Shown piece after piece: positions 1 through 6,363 of a stretch of 9,409 nt of DNA. The notes under the pieces were generated by a model, which did not search any database, had not been told where the DNA came from, and saw only the letters and a program-made list of their open reading frames with translations. Origin of the DNA: Timburyella sp030842085 (GTDB lineage Bacteria > Bacillota > Clostridia > Oscillospirales > Acutalibacteraceae); NCBI GenBank assembly GCA_030842085.1, contig JAUUSE010000064.1:1-9409 (forward strand). The letters are read 5' to 3'. Position numbers and translations under genes: made by a program. The first letter of the stretch is position 1; every line of letters starts with the position of its first letter.

Positions 1-1099
1 TAATTCCCAGCTCTTCAAATATTGATATTATGGCGTTTAAAGTGGTCGTCTTGCCAGTGCCGGGGCCGCCGGTAAGCACAAGTATACCCTTGCTGAGCGC
101 TTCGGATATTGCCGTGCGCTGTAAGTCCTCATACTTTATTGATAGAGACCTTTCCACATGATTTATGCGTTTTTCCGCTTCGTCGGCTTCTATGGGCTTT
201 AAAGGCTTGCTATAAAGCATCATCTTTATTCTTTCGGCAATCTGACGCTCATAGCTGAACATGCTGTCTAAAAAGATAAAGTCCCTGCCGTCTATCTTCA
301 TTTCTCTCAGCTGTTCATTTTCTATCAGCCGGCCGCATACCTCTTCAGCAGAGATTTCACCCAGCAGCATATACGCTGTGTCCAGCAGCTTGTCCCGCGG
401 CAGACAGGTGTGCCCGTTTAAAAGGTTGTGCTTTAATATGTATATAATCGCAGCAGATATTCTAGAATCCATGTCCTTTGGCAGGCCCAAATAATCTGCT
501 ATCATGTCGACCCGTTCAAATGCAAAATCCAAGCTGGCGCTGCAGAGTATAAACGGGTCGCTTTCTATAATATCAACCGCATCAGCGCCGAAGACCTTGT
601 ACACTCCTATTGCCTCTTCGGCGTTTATGCCGTATTTTGCAAGCGATGCTATTACTTCTCTTAATCCGAAACGGCGCCGGAAATCTTCTGCTATTTCCAG
701 CGCGCGCGATTTGCTTATTCCCTTTATGCCTATAAGCCGTTCCGGCTCATTTTGCAGGATATTAAAGGTGTCGTCGCCAAATTTATCGACTATCCTTGCG
801 GCTATAGCAGGGCCAATGCCCTTAATAGCGCCGGACGCGAGATATCTCTGCACCGCTGGTCCTGATGAAGGCAATCTGTGCTCGCAGGCTTCGGCTTTAA
901 ACTGCGGACCGTAGTTTTTATGATTATCCCAATCGCCGTACAGCTCAATGTCTTCGCCTTCGCATACCAGCGGCATAATGCCGACAGCGGTTATAAGTTC
1001 GCCGCCAGAGCTTACCTCCAGCACCGTAAAACCGCTGTCTTCATTTCTGTATGTAATTGATTCAACGTTTCCGCTAAGCTTTTTTAAATTTGAGTCCAA
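1..1099 (-). CDS. recD2: RecD2-like ATP-dependent DNA helicase, N-terminal part (cut by the window edge)
   Basis: This is the N-terminal 366 residues of a superfamily 1B 5'-3' DNA helicase of the RecD2 (YrrC) type; the rest lies beyond position 1. The start of the protein (LKKLSGNVESITYRNEDSGF, then TVLEV) matches the OB-like N-terminal domain typical of RecD2. Helix-hairpin-helix stretches follow (AIKGIGPAIAARIVDKFG near residue 95 and LIGIKGISKSRALEIAEDF near 125). The helicase domain opens with DLQRTAI and Walker A GGPGTGKTT, with Lys350 binding the ATP phosphates. The start is TTG at 1099: the codon just upstream in frame is a TGA stop apart from one AAG, and GGGAAG lies 7 bases before it. 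An ATG at 1106 is out of frame and stops after ten codons. RecD2 proteins act in DNA repair and replication without RecBC. The gene follows the 116-residue protein by 14 bases and is probably cotranscribed with it. The family call is firm; the length and C-terminal motifs cannot be seen. Confidence 0.93.
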   Translation of the reverse strand, partial: MDSNLKKLSGNVESITYRNEDSGFTVLEVSSGGELITAVGIMPLVCEGEDIELYGDWDNHKNYGPQFKAEACEHRLPSSGPAVQRYLASGAIKGIGPAIAARIVDKFGDDTFNILQNEPERLIGIKGISKSRALEIAEDFRRRFGLREVIASLAKYGINAEEAIGVYKVFGADAVDIIESDPFILCSASLDFAFERVDMIADYLGLPKDMDSRISAAIIYILKHNLLNGHTCLPRDKLLDTAYMLLGEISAEEVCGRLIENEQLREMKIDGRDFIFLDSMFSYERQIAERIKMMLYSKPLKPIEADEAEKRINHVERSLSIKYEDLQRTAISEALSKGILVLTGGPGTGKTTTLNAIISIFEELGI

Positions 1100-1113
1100 C
1101 TTTCATCTTCCCA

Positions 1114-1464
1114 TTAAACGGATTTTATAAGCTCCCGCTCAACATAATCATTCAGCTCTGAGCTGTTAACCAGCTTTATTGTATCGACCGTAGATATAAA
1201 TTCCTCGCATATTTCAAGCGTTTCCTGCGACATGCCGCAGTCAATAGCTATAATTTTGTTATAGCAGCCATGGCCGAACAAATTCATCTTTTCTACTGCA
1301 GCGCGCAGCCTTATTTCAGCATCGTCATATTTGAGTGGAAGCAGCATGAGTCCTTTCCTTGAGCACTTTGGAACCAGCAAAACATACGTGATATATCTTA
1401 TAATCTCAGTAAAACCTATTATCGCCAAAAACAGGGCAATGACAAATAATATTATCTCCGGCAT
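1114..1464 (-). CDS. Unknown 116-residue protein, one N-terminal membrane segment
   Basis: I do not recognise a named family. Residues 2-31 form a hydrophobic segment (MPEIILFVIALFLAIIGFTE onwards), so the protein is probably anchored in the membrane with the rest in the cytoplasm. The soluble part has LLPLKYDDAEIRLRAAVEKM at 41-60 and IIAIDCGMSQETLEICEEF at 71-89. The latter resembles the 'IIVVDDGSTDxTLEI' strand-loop-helix of GT-A glycosyltransferases, but the protein ends soon after, without the DxD or catalytic parts. That likeness is my inference. ATG at 1464 is chosen over an in-frame GTG at 1473 because the GTG is part of the ribosome binding site GAGGTG, 6 bases before the ATG. The gene lies 115 bases after cdaR and 14 bases before recD2. 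A 7-bp hairpin can mask its ribosome binding site (1472-1493). Confidence 0.8.
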   Translation of the reverse strand: MPEIILFVIALFLAIIGFTEIIRYITYVLLVPKCSRKGLMLLPLKYDDAEIRLRAAVEKMNLFGHGCYNKIIAIDCGMSQETLEICEEFISTVDTIKLVNSSELNDYVERELIKSV

Positions 1465-1471
1465 ATTTTTC

Positions 1472-1493
1472 ACCTCATTACATTGTATGAGGT
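1472..1493 (-). promoter_or_regulatory. Hairpin that can mask the ribosome binding site of the 116-residue protein
   Basis: In the minus-strand RNA, ACCTCAT (1493-1487) is perfectly complementary to ATGAGGT (1478-1472), with an 8-base loop between them. The second arm contains the GAGGTG ribosome binding site of the gene starting at 1464, so the folded form would hide it. The pairing is seen in the sequence; a regulatory role (thermosensor, or control by translation or protein binding) is inference. Confidence 0.4.
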
Positions 1494-1579
1494 ATACCCT
1501 TTTAAGTGCCTTGAGGATAAGCTTTAATTTTATATTTTAAAAGACACAGCAATTTACTTAATTTTAAAAATTTACTAAA

Positions 1580-2860
1580 CTACTGAGCGACCTGAGTTAT
1601 ATTAATTGTGCACCTGTAATTACCGTATGCCCATACGCTGGTATTGTTAAGCATTTTAACAGTAACGTTTCTCTCATATGTGCCGGGCGATGTTATATCA
1701 GAAAGGTCTATTTCGTAATACAAATCGCCTGCATTCATTGCTTCTATAACAGCAGTCGGTCCGACCATTGTTACAGAATTAGTCGTAGTAATCTCATAGC
1801 TAAACTGCTCGCTAAGCCCCGTCACTACATGATGTCCCGCTATTGGCACGGATAAATTTCTTTCAGAATATCCGTCCATGTTAAAGGTTACCGTCACGGG
1901 TTCGGCTGCCCTGTCGGTCAGGCTTACTCCCGTCCTGTCTATATTAACAGAGCGCTGGAATTCATTGTGTGATACGCTTATATTTTTTGTACTTATACTT
2001 GCAAGATTAAGGTAGTCTATCTCCGATACCACATTAGCCTGACCTGTAATCTCAATTTCATTTGTGCTCAAAGTAGCCGGCAGCGAAAACTGCGCTGACG
2101 GAGCATCTGCATATCTTACCCTCAGTCCTACCGTCTTATTCATCATAACTGGTATAGTTATATAACATGTATTAGACGGACTTATTTCCAGCAAATCGGT
2201 TATTATCTCTGCGCCGGCTTCATCATAAAGCTTTATCTGAGCAGATGGATAAATAGTCTCTGAAAGCACCTCAGGCGTTTCAGGTGAATATACCGCCCTT
2301 ACTTCTTCAATAGTGTTAAGCTCTGTCACCGGACCATATATAGTTACAGTAGAATTGTCGATAACGCTGAGCTCGCCTAAATAACGTCCTTCAGACGCCG
2401 AAACATTCTCAATATGCGGCTGAACAGGAAATGTCCTTGTTTCTTTTTGATCAAACCTTACAGTAGTTGTATCTACACTCACGCTGAAAGAAAGAGATGT
2501 GTTATCACTGTCATTCACAAGCCGCGCGCTTATTGGAAGATTATATACGCCTCTTGTATTAACGTTAATGGTTGAGGCATATGCTTCAATATCTGAATCT
2601 GTAAGACGGTAAAGGGCAAATCTCTCTCCTCTTACAGTAACATTGACGGTTTGAATGCTTTGAGTTATTACCTCAAGATTAACAGCGCTTGCCGCCGTAC
2701 CAGTCGTATCAATTTTAACAGGAATATTGCTGAATACTCTTTCATCCGTAGGATTTACCGCTAAATTAATTACCAGCCAGAAAATTATTGCCAATATAAT
2801 TGAAAATACAGCTACAAATCTGTTATTGTAAAACAGCTTTTTAACGTCAAATTTTTTCAT
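1580..2860 (-). CDS. cdaR: YbbR-domain protein CdaR, regulator of diadenylate cyclase
   Basis: CdaR is the membrane-anchored extracytoplasmic partner that modulates the diadenylate cyclase CdaA. The 426-residue product has a short basic cytoplasmic end (MKKFDVKKLFYNN), one membrane helix at about residues 15-33 (VAVFSIILAIIFWLVINLAV), and then a long beta-rich, Ser/Thr/Asn-rich outer region. That region fits about four YbbR repeats of roughly 80-90 residues, each with a V-x-V-x-GP or TVxGP-like turn (TIYGPVTEL, IEITGQANV, TMVGPTAV). ATG at 2860 is preferred to an in-frame ATG at 2902 because AAAGGAG lies 9 bases before it and the remaining protein starts like other CdaR proteins. It overlaps the 3' end of cdaA by 14 bases, which suggests translational coupling. 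In many Firmicutes glmM follows cdaR; here the next gene is the unknown 116-residue protein. Confidence 0.93.
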   Translation of the reverse strand: MKKFDVKKLFYNNRFVAVFSIILAIIFWLVINLAVNPTDERVFSNIPVKIDTTGTAASAVNLEVITQSIQTVNVTVRGERFALYRLTDSDIEAYASTINVNTRGVYNLPISARLVNDSDNTSLSFSVSVDTTTVRFDQKETRTFPVQPHIENVSASEGRYLGELSVIDNSTVTIYGPVTELNTIEEVRAVYSPETPEVLSETIYPSAQIKLYDEAGAEIITDLLEISPSNTCYITIPVMMNKTVGLRVRYADAPSAQFSLPATLSTNEIEITGQANVVSEIDYLNLASISTKNISVSHNEFQRSVNIDRTGVSLTDRAAEPVTVTFNMDGYSERNLSVPIAGHHVVTGLSEQFSYEITTTNSVTMVGPTAVIEAMNAGDLYYEIDLSDITSPGTYERNVTVKMLNNTSVWAYGNYRCTINITQVAQ

Positions 2861-3842
2861 TTCTATCATCTCCTTTGACGCCGTCTGTGCTGCTTTCTTC
2901 ACTTTTTTTCTGGCTGTCTATATTTCCCTTGCTATCCTGCTTTATGGCGTTTTTTGATTTTTTGTCCTTTTTAGCAGGAATAATTATTTTGCGTATATTT
3001 GAAATAGTCCTTTTAATTTTAGTCTGCTTGCTGTTTTCATTGGCAGGAATAAGCTCACTTTCCAACACACTACGCAAAGTAATAGCGGTATGATTCCGCG
3101 TAATTCCGCCGTTTCTGGTAATGGAAATAGTGCCTGTTTCTTCCGACACTACTACGACTACCGCATCAGATTCCTCTGTTACACCTATAGCTGCACGGTG
3201 ACGGGTGCCAAGCTCTCTGCTTATATCCGGGTTTGATGTAAGCGGAAGTATGCATCCCGCCGCATAAATATGGGCATTTCTTATTATAACCGCTCCATCA
3301 TGAAGCGGTGACTTCGGATAGAAAATATTTTGTAGCAAATCAGACGACGGGAGTGCGTTTATTATTGTACCCGTATTAAGTATTTCTCCCAGCATTGTTT
3401 CTTTTTCGAATACTATAAGAGCGCCCGTCTTCGTTTCCTGCATCGATTTACAGGCACGGACTACAGCATCAATACATAGTTTTGTCTCTTCTTCCTCTTC
3501 TACCTTTGTTATTCTTCCGATTATATTAACCCTGCTGCGCCCAAGCTTTTCCAGCGCATGTCTAAGCTCCGGCTGAAATACTATTACTATAGCAATAAGT
3601 CCAATTTGGAAGACATACTGCATAAGCGTACGAAGCATAAACAAATCAAGCCATAGCGCAATAAGATAAACAGCAATCAATATGAGCAGGCTTTTAAAAA
3701 GCTGCCCCGCCTTAGTTTCTCTTATAAATTGTATGGCTTTATATATTATAAAAGCAACAATAAGTATATCCAGCAGATTAGAAAAGCTGAATGACTTAAA
3801 CATATTTAATATTTCATTCATTATACTGGTAAATACTGACAT
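2847..3842 (-). CDS. cdaA: Diadenylate cyclase CdaA (c-di-AMP synthase)
   Basis: CdaA joins two ATP molecules into the second messenger cyclic di-AMP, which controls potassium and osmolyte balance and cell-wall stability in Gram-positive bacteria. The 331-residue protein has three N-terminal membrane helices (about 22-40, 48-70 and 73-90), then a short linker (QPELRHALEKLGR). The cytoplasmic DAC domain spans about 110-265. It shows GALIVFE at 140, the catalytic DGA motif in SPLHDGAVIIR (182-184) and the RHR motif in GTRHRAAIG (214-216), all intact. A tail of about 60 residues after 270 is rich in Lys and then Ser/Glu/Asp and is probably disordered. ATG at 3842 is supported by GGAG 7 bases upstream. 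A minus-strand promoter lies at 3876-3903. The end overlaps the start of cdaR, the usual partner. Identification is firm from motifs and context. Confidence 0.96.
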   Translation of the reverse strand: MSVFTSIMNEILNMFKSFSFSNLLDILIVAFIIYKAIQFIRETKAGQLFKSLLILIAVYLIALWLDLFMLRTLMQYVFQIGLIAIVIVFQPELRHALEKLGRSRVNIIGRITKVEEEEETKLCIDAVVRACKSMQETKTGALIVFEKETMLGEILNTGTIINALPSSDLLQNIFYPKSPLHDGAVIIRNAHIYAAGCILPLTSNPDISRELGTRHRAAIGVTEESDAVVVVVSEETGTISITRNGGITRNHTAITLRSVLESELIPANENSKQTKIKRTISNIRKIIIPAKKDKKSKNAIKQDSKGNIDSQKKSEESSTDGVKGDDRNEKI

Positions 3843-3875
3843 ATAAACGCTCCAAACGCTAAGCCTTTATATTAT

Positions 3876-3903
3876 ATTCTAACATATCTGGCGTTATATG
3901 CAA
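3876..3903 (-). promoter_or_regulatory. Probable sigma-A promoter of cdaA-cdaR
   Basis: Read on the minus strand: -35 TTGCAT (3903-3898), a 16-base spacer ending in TGT, and -10 TAGAAT (3881-3876), so the -10 is of the extended TGn type. Transcription would start near 3869, giving a leader of about 27 bases before the ATG at 3842. It lies between the upstream terminator and cdaA, as expected for an independent operon. It was read by eye and not measured. Confidence 0.55.
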
Positions 3904-3924
3904 GATATTTCTGGCAAAAACAAA

Positions 3925-3959
3925 ATAATATCCCGCTGCCTTTTACTGCGGGATATTAT
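3925..3959. terminator. Bidirectional intrinsic terminator between the desulfurase gene and cdaA
   Basis: ATAATATCCCGC (3925-3936) and GCGGGATATTAT (3948-3959) form a perfect 12-bp stem with an 11-base loop. On the minus strand it is followed by TTTTGTTTTTG, and on the plus strand by ACTTTTTTAT, so it can stop transcription both ways. It lies 6 bases past the stop codon of the desulfurase-like gene, whose operon it most likely ends. Confidence 0.88.
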
Positions 3960-3965
3960 ACTTTT

Positions 3966-5120
3966 TTATATTGCGGTTGATTTGACGGAAAGTTCTTCAA
4001 TTTTCCGTGCAAACTGCATAATTTCGGATATATTGTTATATATTGAAACGCTTGCACGAATAGCACCGAATTCATCTGTTCCCATAAACCTATGCGCGGC
4101 CGGCGCGCAGTGGAGCCCTGCTCTTACGGCAAATCCTGCCTCAGATAAATATTCCGCAGCGCTTTCGCTGGGCATTTCTTTTATATTAAAGCTAAGCACC
4201 GCAACATTATTTCTCTCTGTCGGATATTCAGTATAAAGCTCTACTCTTTCAATATTTCCCAATTCCACATAAAGCCGCTGTATAAGCTCCATTTCATATG
4301 AATGAATTTTGCTAAGCGTCTTAGACGCAACAAAATCTATACCTGCCGCACAGGCAATAATGCCAGGAGTATTAATTGTTCCGCTTTCAAGGCGCTCAGG
4401 CATGTCAGCAGGCTGCTCAAGGCTTGACGAGAAAGTCCCAGTTCCTCCCTCGATTATTGTCGAAAGTTTTATATCACAGTTGGCTATCATTATTCCGAGC
4501 CCCGCCGGCGAGTATAAGCCCTTATGCGGAGCGACGCATAAAAAGTCGATATTCATACTGTGCATATCAATGGGCAGCACGCCGGCCGACTGAGCGGCGT
4601 CCACGGCAAATAATATGCCGCGGCTATGACACATCTTTCCTATCTTTTCTATTGGCATGCGTACTCCCCATACGTTTGACGCATGAGTACAAACGATAAG
4701 TTTAGTATTAGGCTTTATAAGGCTTTCAAAAGCGCTTACTGTTTCAAAATCATTTCCTGGCACGACATGCGCCTCGTCATATTCAACGCCTATCTTTGAC
4801 AATGCATACACCGGCCGCATTACAGCATTGTGCTCCATAGACGAGACAATACAATGGTCACCTGGCAGCAAAACGCCTTTTATAACCATGTTGAGAGCCT
4901 GCGTACAATTCATTGTAAAGGCTACCTTCGCAGGATCATCTGCGCCGAAAAATCCACATATTTTTTCGCGGGCAGAATATATCGCCTCGGCAGTTCGAAC
5001 CGACAGACTGTGCCCGCTGCGACCGGGATTTGCACTGTAATCAGATAAAGCTTTGCTAAAAGCTCTGCGAACGCAGTGAGGTTTTATAAGGGTTGTGGCG
5101 GAATTGTCCAAATATATCAA
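3966..5120 (-). CDS. Cysteine-desulfurase-like PLP enzyme (class V aminotransferase fold)
   Basis: This enzyme probably removes sulfur (or selenium) from cysteine or selenocysteine, leaving alanine and a persulfide or perselenide for transfer. The 384-residue sequence has the class V features in order: YLDNSATT at 3-10, SSMEHNAVMRP with His97 stacking on PLP, AVDAAQSAG with Asp174 and Gln177, and APHKGLYSPAG with Lys200 as the Schiff-base lysine. The segment AVRAGLHCAPAAHR carries the probable catalytic Cys338. The length and the RAGLHCAP motif fit the subgroup often annotated as 'cysteine desulfurase family protein' rather than IscS/NifS. The first codon is TTG at 5120, sharing bases TTGA with the stop of the preceding DUF3343 gene; no in-frame ATG lies near, and GGTGAT sits 8 bases upstream. 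The tight pairing with DUF3343 points to sulfur or selenium delivery. The exact substrate cannot be told from sequence alone. Confidence 0.87.
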   Translation of the reverse strand: MIYLDNSATTLIKPHCVRRAFSKALSDYSANPGRSGHSLSVRTAEAIYSAREKICGFFGADDPAKVAFTMNCTQALNMVIKGVLLPGDHCIVSSMEHNAVMRPVYALSKIGVEYDEAHVVPGNDFETVSAFESLIKPNTKLIVCTHASNVWGVRMPIEKIGKMCHSRGILFAVDAAQSAGVLPIDMHSMNIDFLCVAPHKGLYSPAGLGIMIANCDIKLSTIIEGGTGTFSSSLEQPADMPERLESGTINTPGIIACAAGIDFVASKTLSKIHSYEMELIQRLYVELGNIERVELYTEYPTERNNVAVLSFNIKEMPSESAAEYLSEAGFAVRAGLHCAPAAHRFMGTDEFGAIRASVSIYNNISEIMQFARKIEELSVKSTAI

Positions 5121-5347
5121 AGCGTATCACCATCGCTTATACCATAAACTTTTATATTATTCTCTCCAAGGATTCTTGCCGCTTTAACAGCGTCCAAATC
5201 TTCGACCGTTATGCTGTAACCGCAGCCAACTCTATTTAGACTTGCCGGAGTTCTCTCCATATTTGCTCTGTAGCCCATCCTGCGAAGTAAGTCTCTTCCC
5301 TTTATCGCATAGGTAACAGAGCCGACCATAATGAGTGGATTATTCAT
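5117..5347 (-). CDS. DUF3343 small protein, putative sulfur/selenium carrier
   Basis: This 76-residue protein matches the DUF3343 (putative Se/S carrier-like) pattern: a short alpha-beta unit starting MVGSVTYAIKGRDLLRRMGY, then ASLNRVGCGYSITV with a single cysteine (Cys42) in the GCGYS loop, then a helix and strand (KAARILGENNIKVYGIS). In this family the conserved cysteine is thought to accept sulfur or selenium from a partner desulfurase; that is family knowledge, not shown here. ATG at 5347 is preferred to TTG at 5350 because GAGGTG then lies 7 bases upstream. Its stop overlaps the TTG start of the desulfurase-like gene by four bases (TTGA), so the two are translated together and probably work as donor and carrier. 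It is the first gene of its operon, after a long spacer. Confidence 0.85.
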   Translation of the reverse strand: MNNPLIMVGSVTYAIKGRDLLRRMGYRANMERTPASLNRVGCGYSITVEDLDAVKAARILGENNIKVYGISDGDTL

Positions 5348-5360
5348 CAATATTCACCTC

Positions 5361-5406
5361 ACATAGCTATAATATGTAAGGACATGCATTTTTGACAGAG
5401 CTATGT
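5361..5406 (-). promoter_or_regulatory. Leader hairpin just before the DUF3343 ribosome binding site
   Basis: In the minus-strand RNA ACATAGCT (5406-5399) pairs perfectly with AGCTATGT (5368-5361), which ends at the base next to the GAGGTG ribosome binding site. The 30-base loop includes ATGT-CCTT-ACAT, a possible inner stem. It may control access to the ribosome binding site; the function is inferred from position only. Confidence 0.35.
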
Positions 5407-5419
5407 ATGAAAATATTAT
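5392..5419 (+). promoter_or_regulatory. Promoter-like sequence on the plus strand, no gene behind it
   Basis: TTGACA (5392-5397), a 16-base spacer and TATTAT (5414-5419) form a near-consensus sigma-A site reading rightward into the gene-poor stretch, opposite to all neighbours. It overlaps the leader hairpin of DUF3343. If active it would give a noncoding transcript from about 5426. The AT-rich surroundings make chance likely enough to keep confidence low. Confidence 0.3.
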
Positions 5420-5438
5420 CAGAATAAAACTATCTACT

Positions 5439-5467
5439 TTTATATAAAAACGCTCTGCTTTAGTAAA
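5439..5467 (-). promoter_or_regulatory. Possible promoter of the DUF3343-desulfurase operon
   Basis: Minus strand: -35 TTTACT (5467-5462), 17-base spacer, -10 TATAAA (5444-5439). The expected start near 5432 would give a leader of about 85 bases that includes the hairpin at 5361-5406. The match is moderate (4 of 6 and 5 of 6 bases). Confidence 0.35.
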
Positions 5468-5544
5468 TCCTGTACCACATGAGCGCTTTTATAAAAATGA
5501 TATTCTCTATAAAACATAAGACACTGGCGGTTTCTCCGCTTATT

Positions 5545-5561
5545 TTGCATATGATATGCAA
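5545..5561. repeat. 17-bp perfect palindrome, possible operator
   Basis: TTGCATAT-G-ATATGCAA has 8-bp arms around one central base. Further inverted repeats lie close by: TTACT/AGTAA at 5564-5579, TTAGAT/ATCTAA at 5608-5621, and ACATAAT/ATTATGT at about 5623-5650. They lie in the noncoding stretch upstream of the DUF3343 operon. The 8+1+8 layout suits a dimeric repressor, but no regulator gene is visible. The stretch is AT-rich, so some of the shorter ones may be chance. Confidence 0.4.
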
Positions 5562-5750
5562 GCTTACTATAAACAGTAATTTTTATACGATATATTTCTG
5601 CCAACACTTAGATAAATCTAAATACATAATATGACAATTAGCCAATTATGTGACAGTTATATTTGTTTTGCTCAGCTCTTACGATTATGCAGCAGCAATC
5701 CGCCAAAGGTTGTAATATTTGCGCGCAGCAAATTATGAGCTTTCCCTAAA

Positions 5751-5782
5751 CAACAAAATCAGGACGGCTGACTACCGTCCTG
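5751..5782 (-). terminator. Intrinsic terminator after crcB
   Basis: Minus strand: CAGGACGG (5782-5775), a 7-base loop and CCGTCCTG (5767-5760) form a perfect 8-bp GC-rich stem followed by ATTTTGTTG. It lies about 110 bases past the crcB stop codon and closes the ispD-ispF-crcB block. The plus-strand side lacks a T tract, so it is directional. Confidence 0.75.
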
Positions 5783-5894
5783 CAAGGCTTTACTATAATG
5801 TCGAATTTATATACTTTTTCACAGATAAAATTTTCTCTAAAAGAGCATCAATGTAAAAAAGGTTTATATCTTGCCTATTAATATAAATATCTCC

Positions 5895-6269
5895 TCAGCA
5901 GCTTTTAAAAGCCAAAAGCGCGGCCTGCCTGCCCAGCATAACCCCAAATATACAAAGCACAACGCTTAACAAAACATAAACCGCTCCCATTATATATCCA
6001 CCTTTTTGAAATAGATTAAGCGCTTCTAAAGAAAAGGTAGAAAATGTAGTAAATCCGCCACATACCCCTGTTTTCCAAAACAGCAGCCATTTTTCATGCA
6101 TTCCCCTTGCCTCTGACAATCCCACCACAAAGCCTATCAGCAATGCACCCATCAGGTTAGTGATTAATGTTAAAATAGGGAACGCTATCTTTGTCGGAAT
6201 AAGGCTTAAAAGATATCTTCCCACAGCGCCCACCGCACCGCCGGCGGCAACCATTAATATTTTTATCAA
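5895..6269 (-). CDS. crcB: Fluoride channel FluC/CrcB
   Basis: Fluc proteins are small membrane proteins that form dual-topology dimers and let toxic fluoride leave the cell. The 124-residue product has four hydrophobic segments and the family marks: GGAVGAVGRYLLS at 10-22, TNLMGALLIGF with Asn38, and GVCGGFTTFSTFSLE at 68-82, which includes the pore phenylalanines (Phe76, Phe79) and the Gly/Thr/Ser turn that holds the central sodium. The start is TTG at 6269. AAGGAG lies 13 bases upstream, longer than usual, and an ATG at 6254 would remove the first strand of the first helix and has no ribosome binding site. It follows ispF by 94 bases and is probably in the same transcript. Only one copy is seen, as expected for a homodimer. 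I could not find a fluoride riboswitch in front of it. Confidence 0.92.
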   Translation of the reverse strand: MIKILMVAAGGAVGAVGRYLLSLIPTKIAFPILTLITNLMGALLIGFVVGLSEARGMHEKWLLFWKTGVCGGFTTFSTFSLEALNLFQKGGYIMGAVYVLLSVVLCIFGVMLGRQAALLAFKSC

Positions 6270-6287
6270 GGCTATCGCTTCTCTCCT

Positions 6288-6302
6288 TATAATCGCCGAT
6301 TA
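6288..6302. repeat. 15-bp palindrome just upstream of crcB
   Basis: ATAATCG-C-CGATTAT is a perfect 7-bp inverted repeat around one base, lying 18 bases before the TTG start and touching the AAGGAG ribosome binding site of crcB. It could be an operator. As RNA the single-base loop is too tight, though a shorter stem could form. Its role is unknown. Confidence 0.35.
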
Positions 6303-6363
6303 TTTGGCTTTTATAATCTATCTTTATTGAACAATCTGCCATCATATATTTTATAAATACAGC

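Larger units (their letters stand above)
5351..5894. other. Noncoding stretch between crcB and the DUF3343 gene
   Basis: These 544 bases hold no convincing gene. From right to left they contain the crcB terminator (5751-5782), about 180 bases where I see only weak repeats, the palindrome group at 5545-5650, a small GCGG-TTTCT-CCGC hairpin at 5527-5539, an imperfect CGCTC/GAGCG hairpin at about 5450-5490, then the candidate promoter and leader of the DUF3343 operon. Short reading frames exist (for example 51 codons at 5479-5634 on the plus strand) but lack ribosome binding sites. Confidence 0.6.

Noticed and set aside
261..1130. Plus-strand reading frames opposite recD2
   Set aside because: They mirror a clear minus-strand helicase gene with Walker A and helix-hairpin-helix motifs, and have no ribosome binding sites or family features.
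2858..2902. Longer cdaR starting at the ATG at 2902
   Set aside because: The extra 14 residues lie inside the cdaA tail in another frame, and the AAAGGAG site points to the ATG at 2860.
4309..5048. Plus-strand reading frames opposite the desulfurase-like gene
   Set aside because: Shadows of a gene whose catalytic motifs are intact on the minus strand.
5446..5522. 25-codon minus-strand frame (MFYREYHFYKSAHVV...) upstream of DUF3343
   Set aside because: The nearest GGAG is about 17 bases away and the frame overlaps the candidate promoter; too short to support.
5479..5634. 51-codon plus-strand frame in the noncoding stretch
   Set aside because: No ribosome binding site, unremarkable composition and no recognisable motif; chance in AT-rich DNA.
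6270..6363. Fluoride riboswitch before crcB
   Set aside because: GATGG and GGCGAT fragments occur, but the stem partners and the conserved 3' block are not in the right order.
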